Assembly (NCBI RefSeq): GCF_002217755.1
Contig: NZ_BCFL01000019.1
Location: 434,001 to 498,000, forward strand
Length of the DNA stretch: 64,000 bases
Source of the DNA: Streptomyces hyaluromycini
GTDB taxonomy: Bacteria; Actinomycetota; Actinomycetes; Streptomycetales; Streptomycetaceae
Reading direction: 5' to 3'
A program made the translations under genes and the position numbers. Positions 19,564 through 27,522 of the stretch are shown piece by piece (within the stretch, counting starts at the first letter, position 1; each line of letters opens with the position of its first letter). The notes beneath the pieces were generated by a model. The model did no database searches. It had not been told where the DNA came from and worked only from the letters and a program-made list of their open reading frames with translations.

Positions 19564-19577
19564 GGCGATGCTCCTCG

Positions 19578-20372
19578 TCAGGACTCGGGGGTGGGAGTGG
19601 AAGCGGAGGGCGATGGGGTAGCGGGCGGTGAGGAGAACGGAATCGGCGCGGTGCCGTCGTATTTGGCGAACAGGGCACGGACACCCAGGACATAGCCCTG
19701 GCCCTCGTTGGTCTGCGGTACGCCGCGCGCGGCGCGGACCGTGTCCATGCCTTCGTCGTAGCCGGCCAGGGCCAGGTCGAGGACCTTGCCGGTGGCGGCG
19801 CCGGAGTCGATCAACTTCTGTGCTTGGTCGGCGAGATCGCACATGAACCGGCCTTGCGCCATGATCGAGTCCTTGGGATCGAGGGCGGACGTGCTGCCGT
19901 TGTCGTCCTCGTCCTTGCCGTACTGCTTGAAGACGTCCGGCGGCAGTTGCGACAGGCCCTGTTCGCCGTTGAGGCCGGTCAGTGAGGCATTCCAGCCGGA
20001 TTCCCGTTCGATTTGGGCGGCGATGACGACAGGGCCGACCGGGTCGCACAGTCCGCCGGCCTCGTTGATGGTGTCCTCCAGGTCCGAGGGGACCGTCTCG
20101 GAGTCGAGTTCGCCCTTGCCGTCGCCCTGAAACGACGACATCACCGCGTTCGGGTCGCCTCCCGAGTCGCCGCCGCCGCTGAACAGCAGGATCAGGGCGA
20201 TCAGCGGCGCCAGGATGACTCCCAGGCCGCCGAAGATGATCACGATGACGGTCGTGCTCAGCAGGGCCAGCGGCGACAGCAGGATGCCGAAGCCGGTGCC
20301 GGCCGCCAGGGTGTTGCGCACCGTCCTCGATGTACCGCCCTCGTCCGGCGGCTGTCCCGCGCCAAGGCTCAT
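19578..20372 (-). CDS. membrane-anchored lytic transglycosylase-like protein (VirB1-like)
   Basis: A 264-residue protein with an N-terminal hydrophobic anchor (ILLSPLALLSTTVIVIIFGG and following, about residues 30-65). An SLT-like domain follows, with catalytic Glu in AAQIERESGWNASLTGLNGEQGLSQLPP read in two parts (about 115-145) and an ALAGYDEGMDTV segment late. The C-terminus is Pro/Ser/Thr-rich. Such enzymes cut peptidoglycan locally so a secretion or conjugation channel can be built. It diverges from the DUF6668 gene and shares a 181-base promoter region with it. Confidence 0.85.
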   Translation of the reverse strand: MSLGAGQPPDEGGTSRTVRNTLAAGTGFGILLSPLALLSTTVIVIIFGGLGVILAPLIALILLFSGGGDSGGDPNAVMSSFQGDGKGELDSETVPSDLEDTINEAGGLCDPVGPVVIAAQIERESGWNASLTGLNGEQGLSQLPPDVFKQYGKDEDDNGSTSALDPKDSIMAQGRFMCDLADQAQKLIDSGAATGKVLDLALAGYDEGMDTVRAARGVPQTNEGQGYVLGVRALFAKYDGTAPIPFSSPPATPSPSASTPTPES

Positions 20373-20553
20373 GGGTGCGTGCCTCTTTCTCTTCCGGTGG
20401 TCATAACGGATCGCCGGTGCCTTGAACCGTTCGAAGTGAACGGCCGTTGTGGTGCCGACGGGCTCGACACACCCCAACGGGCCCCACTGCAAACCGGTTC
20501 AAAACAGAGAACGTCATTCGATATACGGCTACGGTCCGTGATGGGAAGAGTGG
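20373..20553. promoter_or_regulatory. divergent promoter region of T4SS-like cluster
   Basis: The region between the transglycosylase and DUF6668 genes contains TTGAACCG at 20422-20429 and its exact inverse CGGTTCAA at 20495-20502, plus AACCGGTT within the second site. The spaced inverted pair may be a looped operator controlling both directions. The regulator is not identified. Confidence 0.4.
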
Positions 20554-21447
20554 GTGGCGCGTATGGCGCACAGAAGCGTGTCCTCGGCGGTGTCCTCGAA
20601 CCCGCAGTCATGGGTACGGGGGCCCACGGCATGGGACGAGGGCGGCGCGATGGTCGGGGAGTATCCGGCGCCGGAACCGACGACATCGTCACCACGGCTG
20701 TCCGACACTGCGTCGGCAGAGCCGCCCGCCATCACCCCTCCGCCCGAGCCCAGTGCCTACACCGTTGCGGACCCGATGTCCCACCAGCACCCAACCGCCC
20801 CTCACGCCCAGCACATGCAGCCGGCGTCGGACACACCGTCCAACGCGCACGAGGTCCCCGAAATCGACCGTCCCACCACACGTCTCTCCGTCCCCCGGGC
20901 CATGAGAGACGGCGCAAGGAGAAACGGTGTACAGCGCAGGTCCGCGCCGACACCAACCGCCCAGGCGCCCTGGGGCCATCCGCGACAGAGCAGCCGTGTG
21001 CGCTCCCCGGCGTCGCAGGAGATCGGATGGGTCAAGGCACACGGCGGGGCCGGCACGACATCGCTGGCCAAGGCGTTGGGAGGGGTCGACATCGGCGCCC
21101 GCTGGCCCGATCCGGCCCGGGGCGAACCCCGCCGGGTGTTTCTTGTCGGACGGACCAGCGCCAGCGGGCTGCAGTCGGTGTCGCGCGCCCTGCGTGCACT
21201 GCGCGAAGGTGCTGCCCCACAGGAACTCGACCTGCTCGGCGTGGTCCTGGTGGCAGATATCCCAGGCCGACTGCCACTGGCCTTGCTGCGCCGCATCCGT
21301 GTTCTGCGCTCGGCCGTGCCTGTGCATCGGGTGCCGTGGATTTCGGCCTGGCGCGTGCACGGCCGCACACAGGTTCTGCCGAAGCAACTCCTGCCCCTGG
21401 CGGAACTGATCGGCCGCAGCTTCGGCAGGGAAGCCGACAGCGCGTGA
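20554..21447 (+). CDS. DUF6668-like P-loop protein of transfer cluster
   Basis: A 297-residue protein. The first 150 residues are Pro/Ser-rich and probably disordered. The C-terminal domain has GWVKAHGGAGTTSLAKALGG (a deviant P-loop, about residues 156-175) and DLLGVVLVADIPGRLP, as in DUF6668 proteins found beside actinobacterial SCO6880-type transfer genes. It may be a ParA/MinD-like ATPase relative; activity is unproven. The start is uncertain: ATG 20554 is used here, but ATG 20650 has a better GAGGG site 8 bases upstream. Confidence 0.75.
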   Translation: MARMAHRSVSSAVSSNPQSWVRGPTAWDEGGAMVGEYPAPEPTTSSPRLSDTASAEPPAITPPPEPSAYTVADPMSHQHPTAPHAQHMQPASDTPSNAHEVPEIDRPTTRLSVPRAMRDGARRNGVQRRSAPTPTAQAPWGHPRQSSRVRSPASQEIGWVKAHGGAGTTSLAKALGGVDIGARWPDPARGEPRRVFLVGRTSASGLQSVSRALRALREGAAPQELDLLGVVLVADIPGRLPLALLRRIRVLRSAVPVHRVPWISAWRVHGRTQVLPKQLLPLAELIGRSFGREADSA

Positions 21448-21661
21448 ACCTCCGTTTCCGGCCGGGCCGCGTCGGCCGCCGGACGGTCGTACCGGTGTCC
21501 GGGAAACCCCGTACGGGCGCTGTATCGAGCCGGATCACCGTGTCCGGGGTTCCTTCCTGACCGCCCGCGACGCCACACAGCAACTCCGTCCCCGGATCAC
21601 CGTGCTCAGCTCCCGACTGTCGGCTCGCCCCCCCCGAATCAGAAAGCGAAGGTGACCGAAC

Positions 21662-21937
21662 ATGACCGGCCACAGGGATGCCGTCCGAACACTCGCTGCT
21701 TTCGACCCCGGGCCCGATGCCGGGACCATCCTCGACGTCATCGCCTGGTGCGCCAGTGCCGCCGGGGTCGGTGGGCTCATCATCGTCGGCATCAACATGG
21801 CGATCCAGATGCGCCGCGGCGATCCCGGCGAGGGCGGCGAACACTTCCGAGGCGTCCTTTTTATCGCCATTGCCTGTGTCATCGCTTCGACGGCCGGCCC
21901 TCTGATCGCCTTCCTCGGCGACCTCTCACTCCACTGA
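21662..21937 (+). CDS. small two-helix membrane protein (pilin-like)
   Basis: A 91-residue protein with two hydrophobic segments (about residues 25-47 and 66-88) separated by a charged loop MRRGDPGEGGEH. This is the size and topology of VirB2/TrbC pilin-like proteins found ahead of SCO6880-type genes. A pilin role is inference. It is paired with a similar gene 76 bases downstream. Confidence 0.75.
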   Translation: MTGHRDAVRTLAAFDPGPDAGTILDVIAWCASAAGVGGLIIVGINMAIQMRRGDPGEGGEHFRGVLFIAIACVIASTAGPLIAFLGDLSLH

Positions 21938-22013
21938 CCGCACATCGGCCCAGTCCGGCCGACCCACTTCCGCCTCGCCACGCTCCGTGGCACCGACTCA
22001 CCCGGAGACCTCC

Positions 22014-22301
22014 ATGTCCAGCCTTCTCTTCGACACCGCCAACTTCCTTGCCGCCGACGTACCCCAGCCGACCCGCGACGCTCCCGGCGAACTGACCGCC
22101 AAGGTCAACACGGTGCTCGGCATCGCCGCATGGGCCGGCACGGCCGCCGGTGTGGCCGGTGTGCTGGTCACCGGCGCGATGATGGCCCTCTCCGTCAAGC
22201 GCGGTGAGAGTTCGGAGCACATGAGCCGACTCGGCATGGTGCTCGGCGGCTGTGTCCTCGTCGCCACCGCCGGTCCGCTCGTCAGCTTCGTCTTCGCGTG
22301 A
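22014..22301 (+). CDS. small two-helix membrane protein, paralogue
   Basis: A 95-residue protein with two hydrophobic segments (about residues 36-60 and 75-95) and a charged loop SVKRGESSEHMSR. It matches the layout of the gene before it and both are probably related pilin-like subunits. The ATG at 22014 has GGAG 6 bases upstream; earlier in-frame starts lack one. Confidence 0.75.
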   Translation: MSSLLFDTANFLAADVPQPTRDAPGELTAKVNTVLGIAAWAGTAAGVAGVLVTGAMMALSVKRGESSEHMSRLGMVLGGCVLVATAGPLVSFVFA

Positions 22302-22320
22302 GCCGGGAGGAACGGTCGAA

Positions 22321-23064
22321 GTGTTCCGACGCAGGCAACGACGGACCCAGCCCGACGGGCCGTACTACAAACAGCGCAGCTGGCAGGTGTCGGCGGGGTT
22401 CCTCGCCGTGGTCCTTGTCGTGGGCGGGGGCGTCGCACTGACGTCCGGGAGCCACGAAGTCTCCGACTCCGGTGCCCAGGGCAGTGGTCCGCTGGGCAGC
22501 ACGTCCGCCGACAGGGGCAGCCGACCGACAGGCTGCCATACCGATGACAGCGCGGGCTCGGCGCTGCCCACGGCCGCGCCGACGGACATCAGCTGGCGCA
22601 CGCTCGATGTGGCCCGTGTGCCGGTCTCGGCCTCGGCAGGGCCGACCCGCACCTCGGGCGCGGTGTGGTGGTGCTTCGCGCACACACCGACGGGTGCCGC
22701 CCTCGCGGCGCACATCATTCCCGCGCAGATGAGCGGCCCCAACTGGCGGGCGGTCACCGAGGAACAGGTGGTGGCCGGCCGGGGCCGCGACCTGTTCGTG
22801 TCCCAGCGCTCCACCGTGCGTGACGCCGCCACCCGCGGCGCCTCGTCGCCCGCGACGTATGCGGGTTTCGCGATCTCGTCCTACCGAGGTTCCACCGCGG
22901 ACGTGGAACTGCTCATGAAGACCTCCAGCGGCTACGCCGCCACCACGATCGGTCTGCGGTGGAGCGGTGGCGACTGGAAGGTCGTGCCCAGCGCCGACGG
23001 CGATCTGCACACGCCTGTTCAGACCGTGCCGGGCGCCAACGGCTTTCTGATGTGGGGGGTGTGA
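22321..23064 (+). CDS. bitopic membrane protein of transfer cluster
   Basis: A 247-residue protein. A basic N-terminus (VFRRRQRRTQPDGPYYKQR) is followed by one transmembrane helix (about 27-43) and a Ser-rich linker. A roughly 170-residue outer domain then includes AVWWCFAHTPTGAALAAHII and a C-terminal GLRWSGGDWKVVPS segment. The position corresponds to VirB8/VirB10-like bitopic components in T4SS operons, but no direct sequence match is recognised. The GTG start has GGGAGG upstream. The next gene begins 1 base after this stop. Confidence 0.7.
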   Translation: MFRRRQRRTQPDGPYYKQRSWQVSAGFLAVVLVVGGGVALTSGSHEVSDSGAQGSGPLGSTSADRGSRPTGCHTDDSAGSALPTAAPTDISWRTLDVARVPVSASAGPTRTSGAVWWCFAHTPTGAALAAHIIPAQMSGPNWRAVTEEQVVAGRGRDLFVSQRSTVRDAATRGASSPATYAGFAISSYRGSTADVELLMKTSSGYAATTIGLRWSGGDWKVVPSADGDLHTPVQTVPGANGFLMWGV

Positions 23065-23065
23065 C

Positions 23066-24253
23066 ATGGCGTGCCCGACCGGCAATCCCGTGGTCGACGT
23101 CGCGGTCGGCTTCTTCGAGTTCCTCGGCGACCCCGTGGGCACGATCGTCAAGGGTGTCGCGAACGCCGTCCTCGCCGGCGCGATCGCGGTGTTCGGAGCG
23201 CTCACCACAGCCGTACCCACCCTGGCGGGGACGGACACGGCGCGAGACGTCAACGGCCAGTCGCAGTGGGTCGTGGTGTATCTCGCGGTCGGCTCGCTGG
23301 TGTTCGCCGCCGCCCGGATGGCGGCCGAGCGCCGCGGAACCGCGGGCGTCACCGCTCTCAAGGGCATCCTGCGCGTGGTCTTGGTCTCCGGCGCCGCCAC
23401 CACCATCGTCACCGCTGCGGCAAGCCTGTCCGACCGGTACGCCGACTACCTGTTCTCCGCCGGAGCCCAGAACCAGCTGAACAACGTGGGCAGCTGCTCG
23501 GACGGCGACGGCATCCAGGCATTCCTGCTGCTCGTGCTCGCGTTCCTCCTGCTGATCGCCGGCATCGTTCACACGATCCTGTTGTACATCAGGCTCGGCG
23601 TGATGATCCTTCTACTCGGCACGCTGCCCCTGGCCGCCGCCGCCTCGATGACGGAGTGGGGCAGCGGCTGGTGGCGCAAGCACATCGGCTGGATGATCGC
23701 CTGGCTGCTCTACAAACCGGCTGCCGCGCTCGTGCTGTACGCCGGCTCGGCGATGATCACCTCCGGCGGCTCGGCCAACCAGGGCGGCAACGACATCAAC
23801 GAACGCATCGCCGGTATCGGCGTGATGCTGCTGTCCGCGGTCTCCCTGCCCGCTCTGCTCAAACTCGTGGTCCCGGCGACCGCGGCCCTCGGCTCCGGCG
23901 GCGTGGGGGGTGGGGTGTCCCAGGTCGGTGGTCTTGTGGCGTCCGGCGCCCGGTCGATCGGCTCGGGTTCATCCGGGCGGGGTGATGCCGGACCGAGTGG
24001 TGCGACCGGGGGATCCGGCCGCAACGGCACGACAGGCGGTGGCGGTTCCGTCGGCGCCCCGGGACTCGGCGGTCAGACCGGGCCGAGGGGGTCCGGCGGC
24101 GGCACCGGAGCGGGCGGTGTCCCAAGCCGGTCCGGACCGGGCGGTGCGGTCGGCGCGGCGATCACGACGGCGACCACCGCGGCCAGGGTCGTCGGCAACA
24201 CGGCGGCCGGCGCCGTCGATGGCGCCGACGGCGACCGGGGCCACAACCACTGA
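23066..24253 (+). CDS. polytopic membrane protein, VirB6/TrbL-like
   Basis: A 395-residue protein with about six transmembrane segments between residues 25 and 280, including FLLLVLAFLLLIAGIVHTIL and LGVMILLLGTLPLAAAA. A 110-residue Gly/Ser-rich tail follows (GRNGTTGGGGSVGAPGLGG and similar). VirB6/TrbL proteins form the inner-membrane channel of type IV secretion systems and often have such topology. The family match is by topology and context. It follows the preceding stop by one base, so they are coupled. Confidence 0.8.
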   Translation: MACPTGNPVVDVAVGFFEFLGDPVGTIVKGVANAVLAGAIAVFGALTTAVPTLAGTDTARDVNGQSQWVVVYLAVGSLVFAAARMAAERRGTAGVTALKGILRVVLVSGAATTIVTAAASLSDRYADYLFSAGAQNQLNNVGSCSDGDGIQAFLLLVLAFLLLIAGIVHTILLYIRLGVMILLLGTLPLAAAASMTEWGSGWWRKHIGWMIAWLLYKPAAALVLYAGSAMITSGGSANQGGNDINERIAGIGVMLLSAVSLPALLKLVVPATAALGSGGVGGGVSQVGGLVASGARSIGSGSSGRGDAGPSGATGGSGRNGTTGGGGSVGAPGLGGQTGPRGSGGGTGAGGVPSRSGPGGAVGAAITTATTAARVVGNTAAGAVDGADGDRGHNH

Positions 24254-24310
24254 CCCCGGACCGGGGTCGTCCCTCCGACTCCCGGCTTCGTGAGAGGAAT
24301 CCGGATCACC

Positions 24311-25804
24311 ATGTCTACGGAAACAGTCATCCATCCCACCTATGGGAACTGGCGCCGGCCACGCAGGCCGGGCCTGGGCCCGCTCGGTCTGGTCGGCACG
24401 TTCGGGGTTTTCGGCGGGCTCGTCCTGACCCTGCTCGCGTCGCTGATATCCCTGACAGCAGCGCTGGTGGTGGCCGCGCCGCTGATCGTCCTGCTGGTCC
24501 CGCTGGCCGTCCGCACCCAGGACGGGCGCAACGTCTATCAGCTCGTCACCCTCCGGATCGGATGGTGGCGCCGCAAGGCCAAGGGCTCCCACCTGTACAC
24601 CTCCGGCCCGCTCTCCGCGCGGCCCGGCGGGCGCTTCCGCCCTCCGGGTCTGCTCAACAAGGTGACCGTGAGCGATGGTCAGGACGCCTACGACCGGCCC
24701 TTCGGCGTGCTGCACCATCCGGCCCGCAACCTGTACACCATCGTGCTGGGCTGCGACCCCGACGGCGGTTCGCTCGTCGACCCGGACCAAGTCGACGTGT
24801 GGGTGGCTCTGTGGGGCGAATGGCTGGCCCGGCTGGCGCACGAACCAGGTCTGCGCGGCGCCTCCGTCATCGTGGAGACCGCCCCCGATCCGGGCACCCG
24901 CCTCGCCAACGAGGTGCTGCCCCGCCTCCATCCGGACGCCCCACCCGCCGCCCGGGCGGTGATGGAGGAGGTCGTCCAGCGCTACCCCACCGCCTCGTCG
25001 GAGATGCACACCTACGTGGCGCTCACCTACGGCGTCCCAGCCGGCCAGAAGCGGAAGAAGGAGGACGTCGTCGCCGACCTCGCCATCCGCATTCCCGGTC
25101 TGCTCAGCGGCCTGGTCGCGGCGGGCGGCGGCGCGGCCTTCGCGCTGTCGGCCGAGCGGATCGCCGAGGTGGTCCGGGTGGCGTACGACCCGGCGGTGGC
25201 GGCCGACGTGCTCAACGCCCGTGCCCAGCACGGCGGAACGGGCCTGGAGTGGGACGACGCCGGCCCTGCCGCCGCCGTCGAGTCCGTGGGCAGCTACCAG
25301 CACGACTCGGGCGTGTCCCGGACCTGGCTGCTGACGCTGGCGCCCCGTGGCACCGTACGGTCCTCCGTACTGCGAGGCATGCTGGAGGCGGCGCCGGGGA
25401 CCCGCCGCAAGCGGGTGGCGTTGGTCTACCGGCCCATCGACCCGGCCACCTCTGCCCGGATCGTCGAGTCGGACCGGCGCAGCGCCCAGTTCATGGCCAC
25501 GTCCGGCAAGAACATGGTGCAGGCCCGTGCGGCCTCCGAGGTTCGTGCGGCGGAGCAGACCGCGGCAGAGGAGGCGGCGGGCGCCGGGCTCGTGGAGTTC
25601 TCGCTGATGCTGACGGTGACCGTCGACAACATCGAGCAACTGTCCGACGCGAGCGTCGCCATACGCAATCTGACCGCTGCGTCCCGGGTGCAGGTGCGGC
25701 CCGCCGACCGGATGCAGGCGGCCGCGTTCAGCTGCACTCTGCCGGTCGGAATCCTTCCCTGGGAGCAGACCCTTGTTCCTTACGAGCTTCAGGAGGCGCT
25801 GTGA
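24311..25804 (+). CDS. SCO6880-family membrane protein
   Basis: A 497-residue protein of the SCO6880 family found in actinobacterial transfer-like clusters. Two adjacent transmembrane helices lie near residues 26-64. A large cytoplasmic alpha/beta region follows (YDRPFGVLHHPARNLYTIVL, LWGEWLARLAHEPGLRGASV, VTVDNIEQLSDASVAIRNL) that resembles the N-terminal half of VirB4-type ATPases without a P-loop. It probably pairs with the ATPase encoded next, the two together doing what VirB3-VirB4 does elsewhere. Its stop overlaps the next start (GTGA), giving strict coupling. Confidence 0.88.
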   Translation: MSTETVIHPTYGNWRRPRRPGLGPLGLVGTFGVFGGLVLTLLASLISLTAALVVAAPLIVLLVPLAVRTQDGRNVYQLVTLRIGWWRRKAKGSHLYTSGPLSARPGGRFRPPGLLNKVTVSDGQDAYDRPFGVLHHPARNLYTIVLGCDPDGGSLVDPDQVDVWVALWGEWLARLAHEPGLRGASVIVETAPDPGTRLANEVLPRLHPDAPPAARAVMEEVVQRYPTASSEMHTYVALTYGVPAGQKRKKEDVVADLAIRIPGLLSGLVAAGGGAAFALSAERIAEVVRVAYDPAVAADVLNARAQHGGTGLEWDDAGPAAAVESVGSYQHDSGVSRTWLLTLAPRGTVRSSVLRGMLEAAPGTRRKRVALVYRPIDPATSARIVESDRRSAQFMATSGKNMVQARAASEVRAAEQTAAEEAAGAGLVEFSLMLTVTVDNIEQLSDASVAIRNLTAASRVQVRPADRMQAAAFSCTLPVGILPWEQTLVPYELQEAL

Positions 25805-27522
25805 GCCGCGGTGACGAGAAGAAGGCCGCCCAGGCCGACCGCCGTGCCGGAACCGGGGCCTGGGGGTCGCCGGCCCGGGACGGTGACCCCGGCAGGACCG
25901 GGAGATCCGGAAAGCAGGACAAGGCAGCGTCACGCTCCAAGCGGCTCTTCGTCCCACCCCGTGGCTGGTACGGACCGGGCGGCGGACGAGTCGGTTACAT
26001 GGATCCGCCCACCATGTGGCGTGCCACCACGGTGCAGGCATGCGGCATGTGGCCGTTCGCCGCCGGTTCCGGCTCGCCCATGACCGGAGTACCGCTCGGG
26101 CAGCACCTGTTCACCGGCGCCACCGTCTGCGGCGATCCGCTGAACTGGTTCACCCGTGCCCGTTACATCTCCAACCCGTCGCTGTTCATGCTCGGTATGC
26201 CTGGCCTGGGCAAATCCACGCTCATCAACCGGATGTTGATCGGGCTGGCCGCGACAGGCGTCGTCCCGTTGGTGCTGGGCGATCTCAAGCCCGACTACGC
26301 GGACACCGTACGGGCGCTCGGCGGCCAGGTCATCTCCATCGGCCGCGGCCGTGGCGGCATCAACGTCCTCGACCCGGGTGCGATGGGCGCGGCGGCAGCG
26401 AAGATCGGCGGCGAGGCGGGCGAGGTACTGCTGGCCGAAACGCACGGGCGGGTGCTGAACATGGTCGCCGCGCTCATCACCATCGTGCGGGGCCGCCCGA
26501 TGGACGACCATGAGCAGTCGGTGCTGAGCGCGTGCCTGCATCATCTGCGCGAACGCACCCCGGCGGGCGGTACGGTTCTGCTGCCCGACCTGCTCAGGGT
26601 GTTGACCGAAGGCCCCGAAAGGGTCCGTGCGGTCACCCTGGACCGCGGCGACGACGCCCGCTACCGGGATGCGGTCGACCCGCTGCATCGCTCCCTTCTG
26701 GGCATCCTCGACGGCCCCCTCGGCAGCACCTTCGCCTCCGAGACATCCACCCGCATCGACCCCGACGCACCCGCCGTGTGCATCGACATCTCCGGCATCG
26801 GCGAGGCGGACACCCAGCTGACCGCCGCGGCGATGCTGGCCGCCTGGTCCGACGGGCTCGGCACAGTGGCCGCCTCACACGCCCTCGCGGACGCGGGGCT
26901 GGCGCCCCGGCGCTGGTTCTTCACCGTGCTCGACGAGTTGTGGCGCCCGTTGCGCGCTGCCTCCGGCATCGTCGACCGCATCGACGCGCTCACCCGGCTC
27001 AACCGTTCCCTCGGTCTCGGCGACGCCAAAATCACCCACACCCTCAAGGACGCCGAGGCGCTGGGCACCGACGCCGACCGGGCCAAGGCCCGCGGCTTCG
27101 TCGAACGGGCCGGGATGGTGGTCTGCGCCGGGCTGCCGAAGACGGAGATGGAGGACCTGGGCCGGGTGGTCGGGCTCTCCCGGCGGGAGGTGGAACTCGT
27201 GTCGTCCTGGTCCTCGCCCCCTGGCTGGGGCGTGAGCGGTGAACACGAGGAACCGCCCGGCCGCGGCCGCTTCCTCATCAAGGTCGGTGGCCGCCCCGGC
27301 ATCCCCATCAAGGTCGCCATCACCGACGCGGAACGCAGGCTGCACAACACCAACACCCGTTGGACCACCAACGAGGACGCCGTCGCACAGGCTGTGGCCC
27401 GTGCGGCAGCCGACGTCGCGCGGGCCGCCCAGGAAGAGCCCCGGGCCGCACTCGGCGATTTCGCATTCGAAGGCGTGCCGGGTGGCCCCGGCCCGGAGAC
27501 GGCCGGGCGGTGGTCCACATGA
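25801..27522 (+). CDS. VirB4/TraC-like ATPase
   Basis: A 573-residue ATPase. A basic disordered N-terminus of about 55 residues precedes the core. Walker A is GMPGLGKST (about residues 134-142) and Walker B is WFFTVLDELW (about 378-387). A sensor-like THTLKDAEALGTDADRAKA region follows. VirB4/TraC enzymes energise assembly and substrate transport in type IV systems. AGGAGG lies 4 bases before the GTG start, which overlaps the SCO6880 stop. Its own stop overlaps the start of the VirD4-like gene (ATGA). A longer open frame upstream is only a shadow of the SCO6880 gene. Confidence 0.9.
   Translation: MSRGDEKKAAQADRRAGTGAWGSPARDGDPGRTGRSGKQDKAASRSKRLFVPPRGWYGPGGGRVGYMDPPTMWRATTVQACGMWPFAAGSGSPMTGVPLGQHLFTGATVCGDPLNWFTRARYISNPSLFMLGMPGLGKSTLINRMLIGLAATGVVPLVLGDLKPDYADTVRALGGQVISIGRGRGGINVLDPGAMGAAAAKIGGEAGEVLLAETHGRVLNMVAALITIVRGRPMDDHEQSVLSACLHHLRERTPAGGTVLLPDLLRVLTEGPERVRAVTLDRGDDARYRDAVDPLHRSLLGILDGPLGSTFASETSTRIDPDAPAVCIDISGIGEADTQLTAAAMLAAWSDGLGTVAASHALADAGLAPRRWFFTVLDELWRPLRAASGIVDRIDALTRLNRSLGLGDAKITHTLKDAEALGTDADRAKARGFVERAGMVVCAGLPKTEMEDLGRVVGLSRREVELVSSWSSPPGWGVSGEHEEPPGRGRFLIKVGGRPGIPIKVAITDAERRLHNTNTRWTTNEDAVAQAVARAAADVARAAQEEPRAALGDFAFEGVPGGPGPETAGRWST

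Noticed and set aside
24562..25800. Upstream extension of the VirB4-like ATPase frame
   Set aside because: It overlaps the whole SCO6880 gene in another frame and is Arg-rich; the GTG at 25801 has a proper ribosome site.
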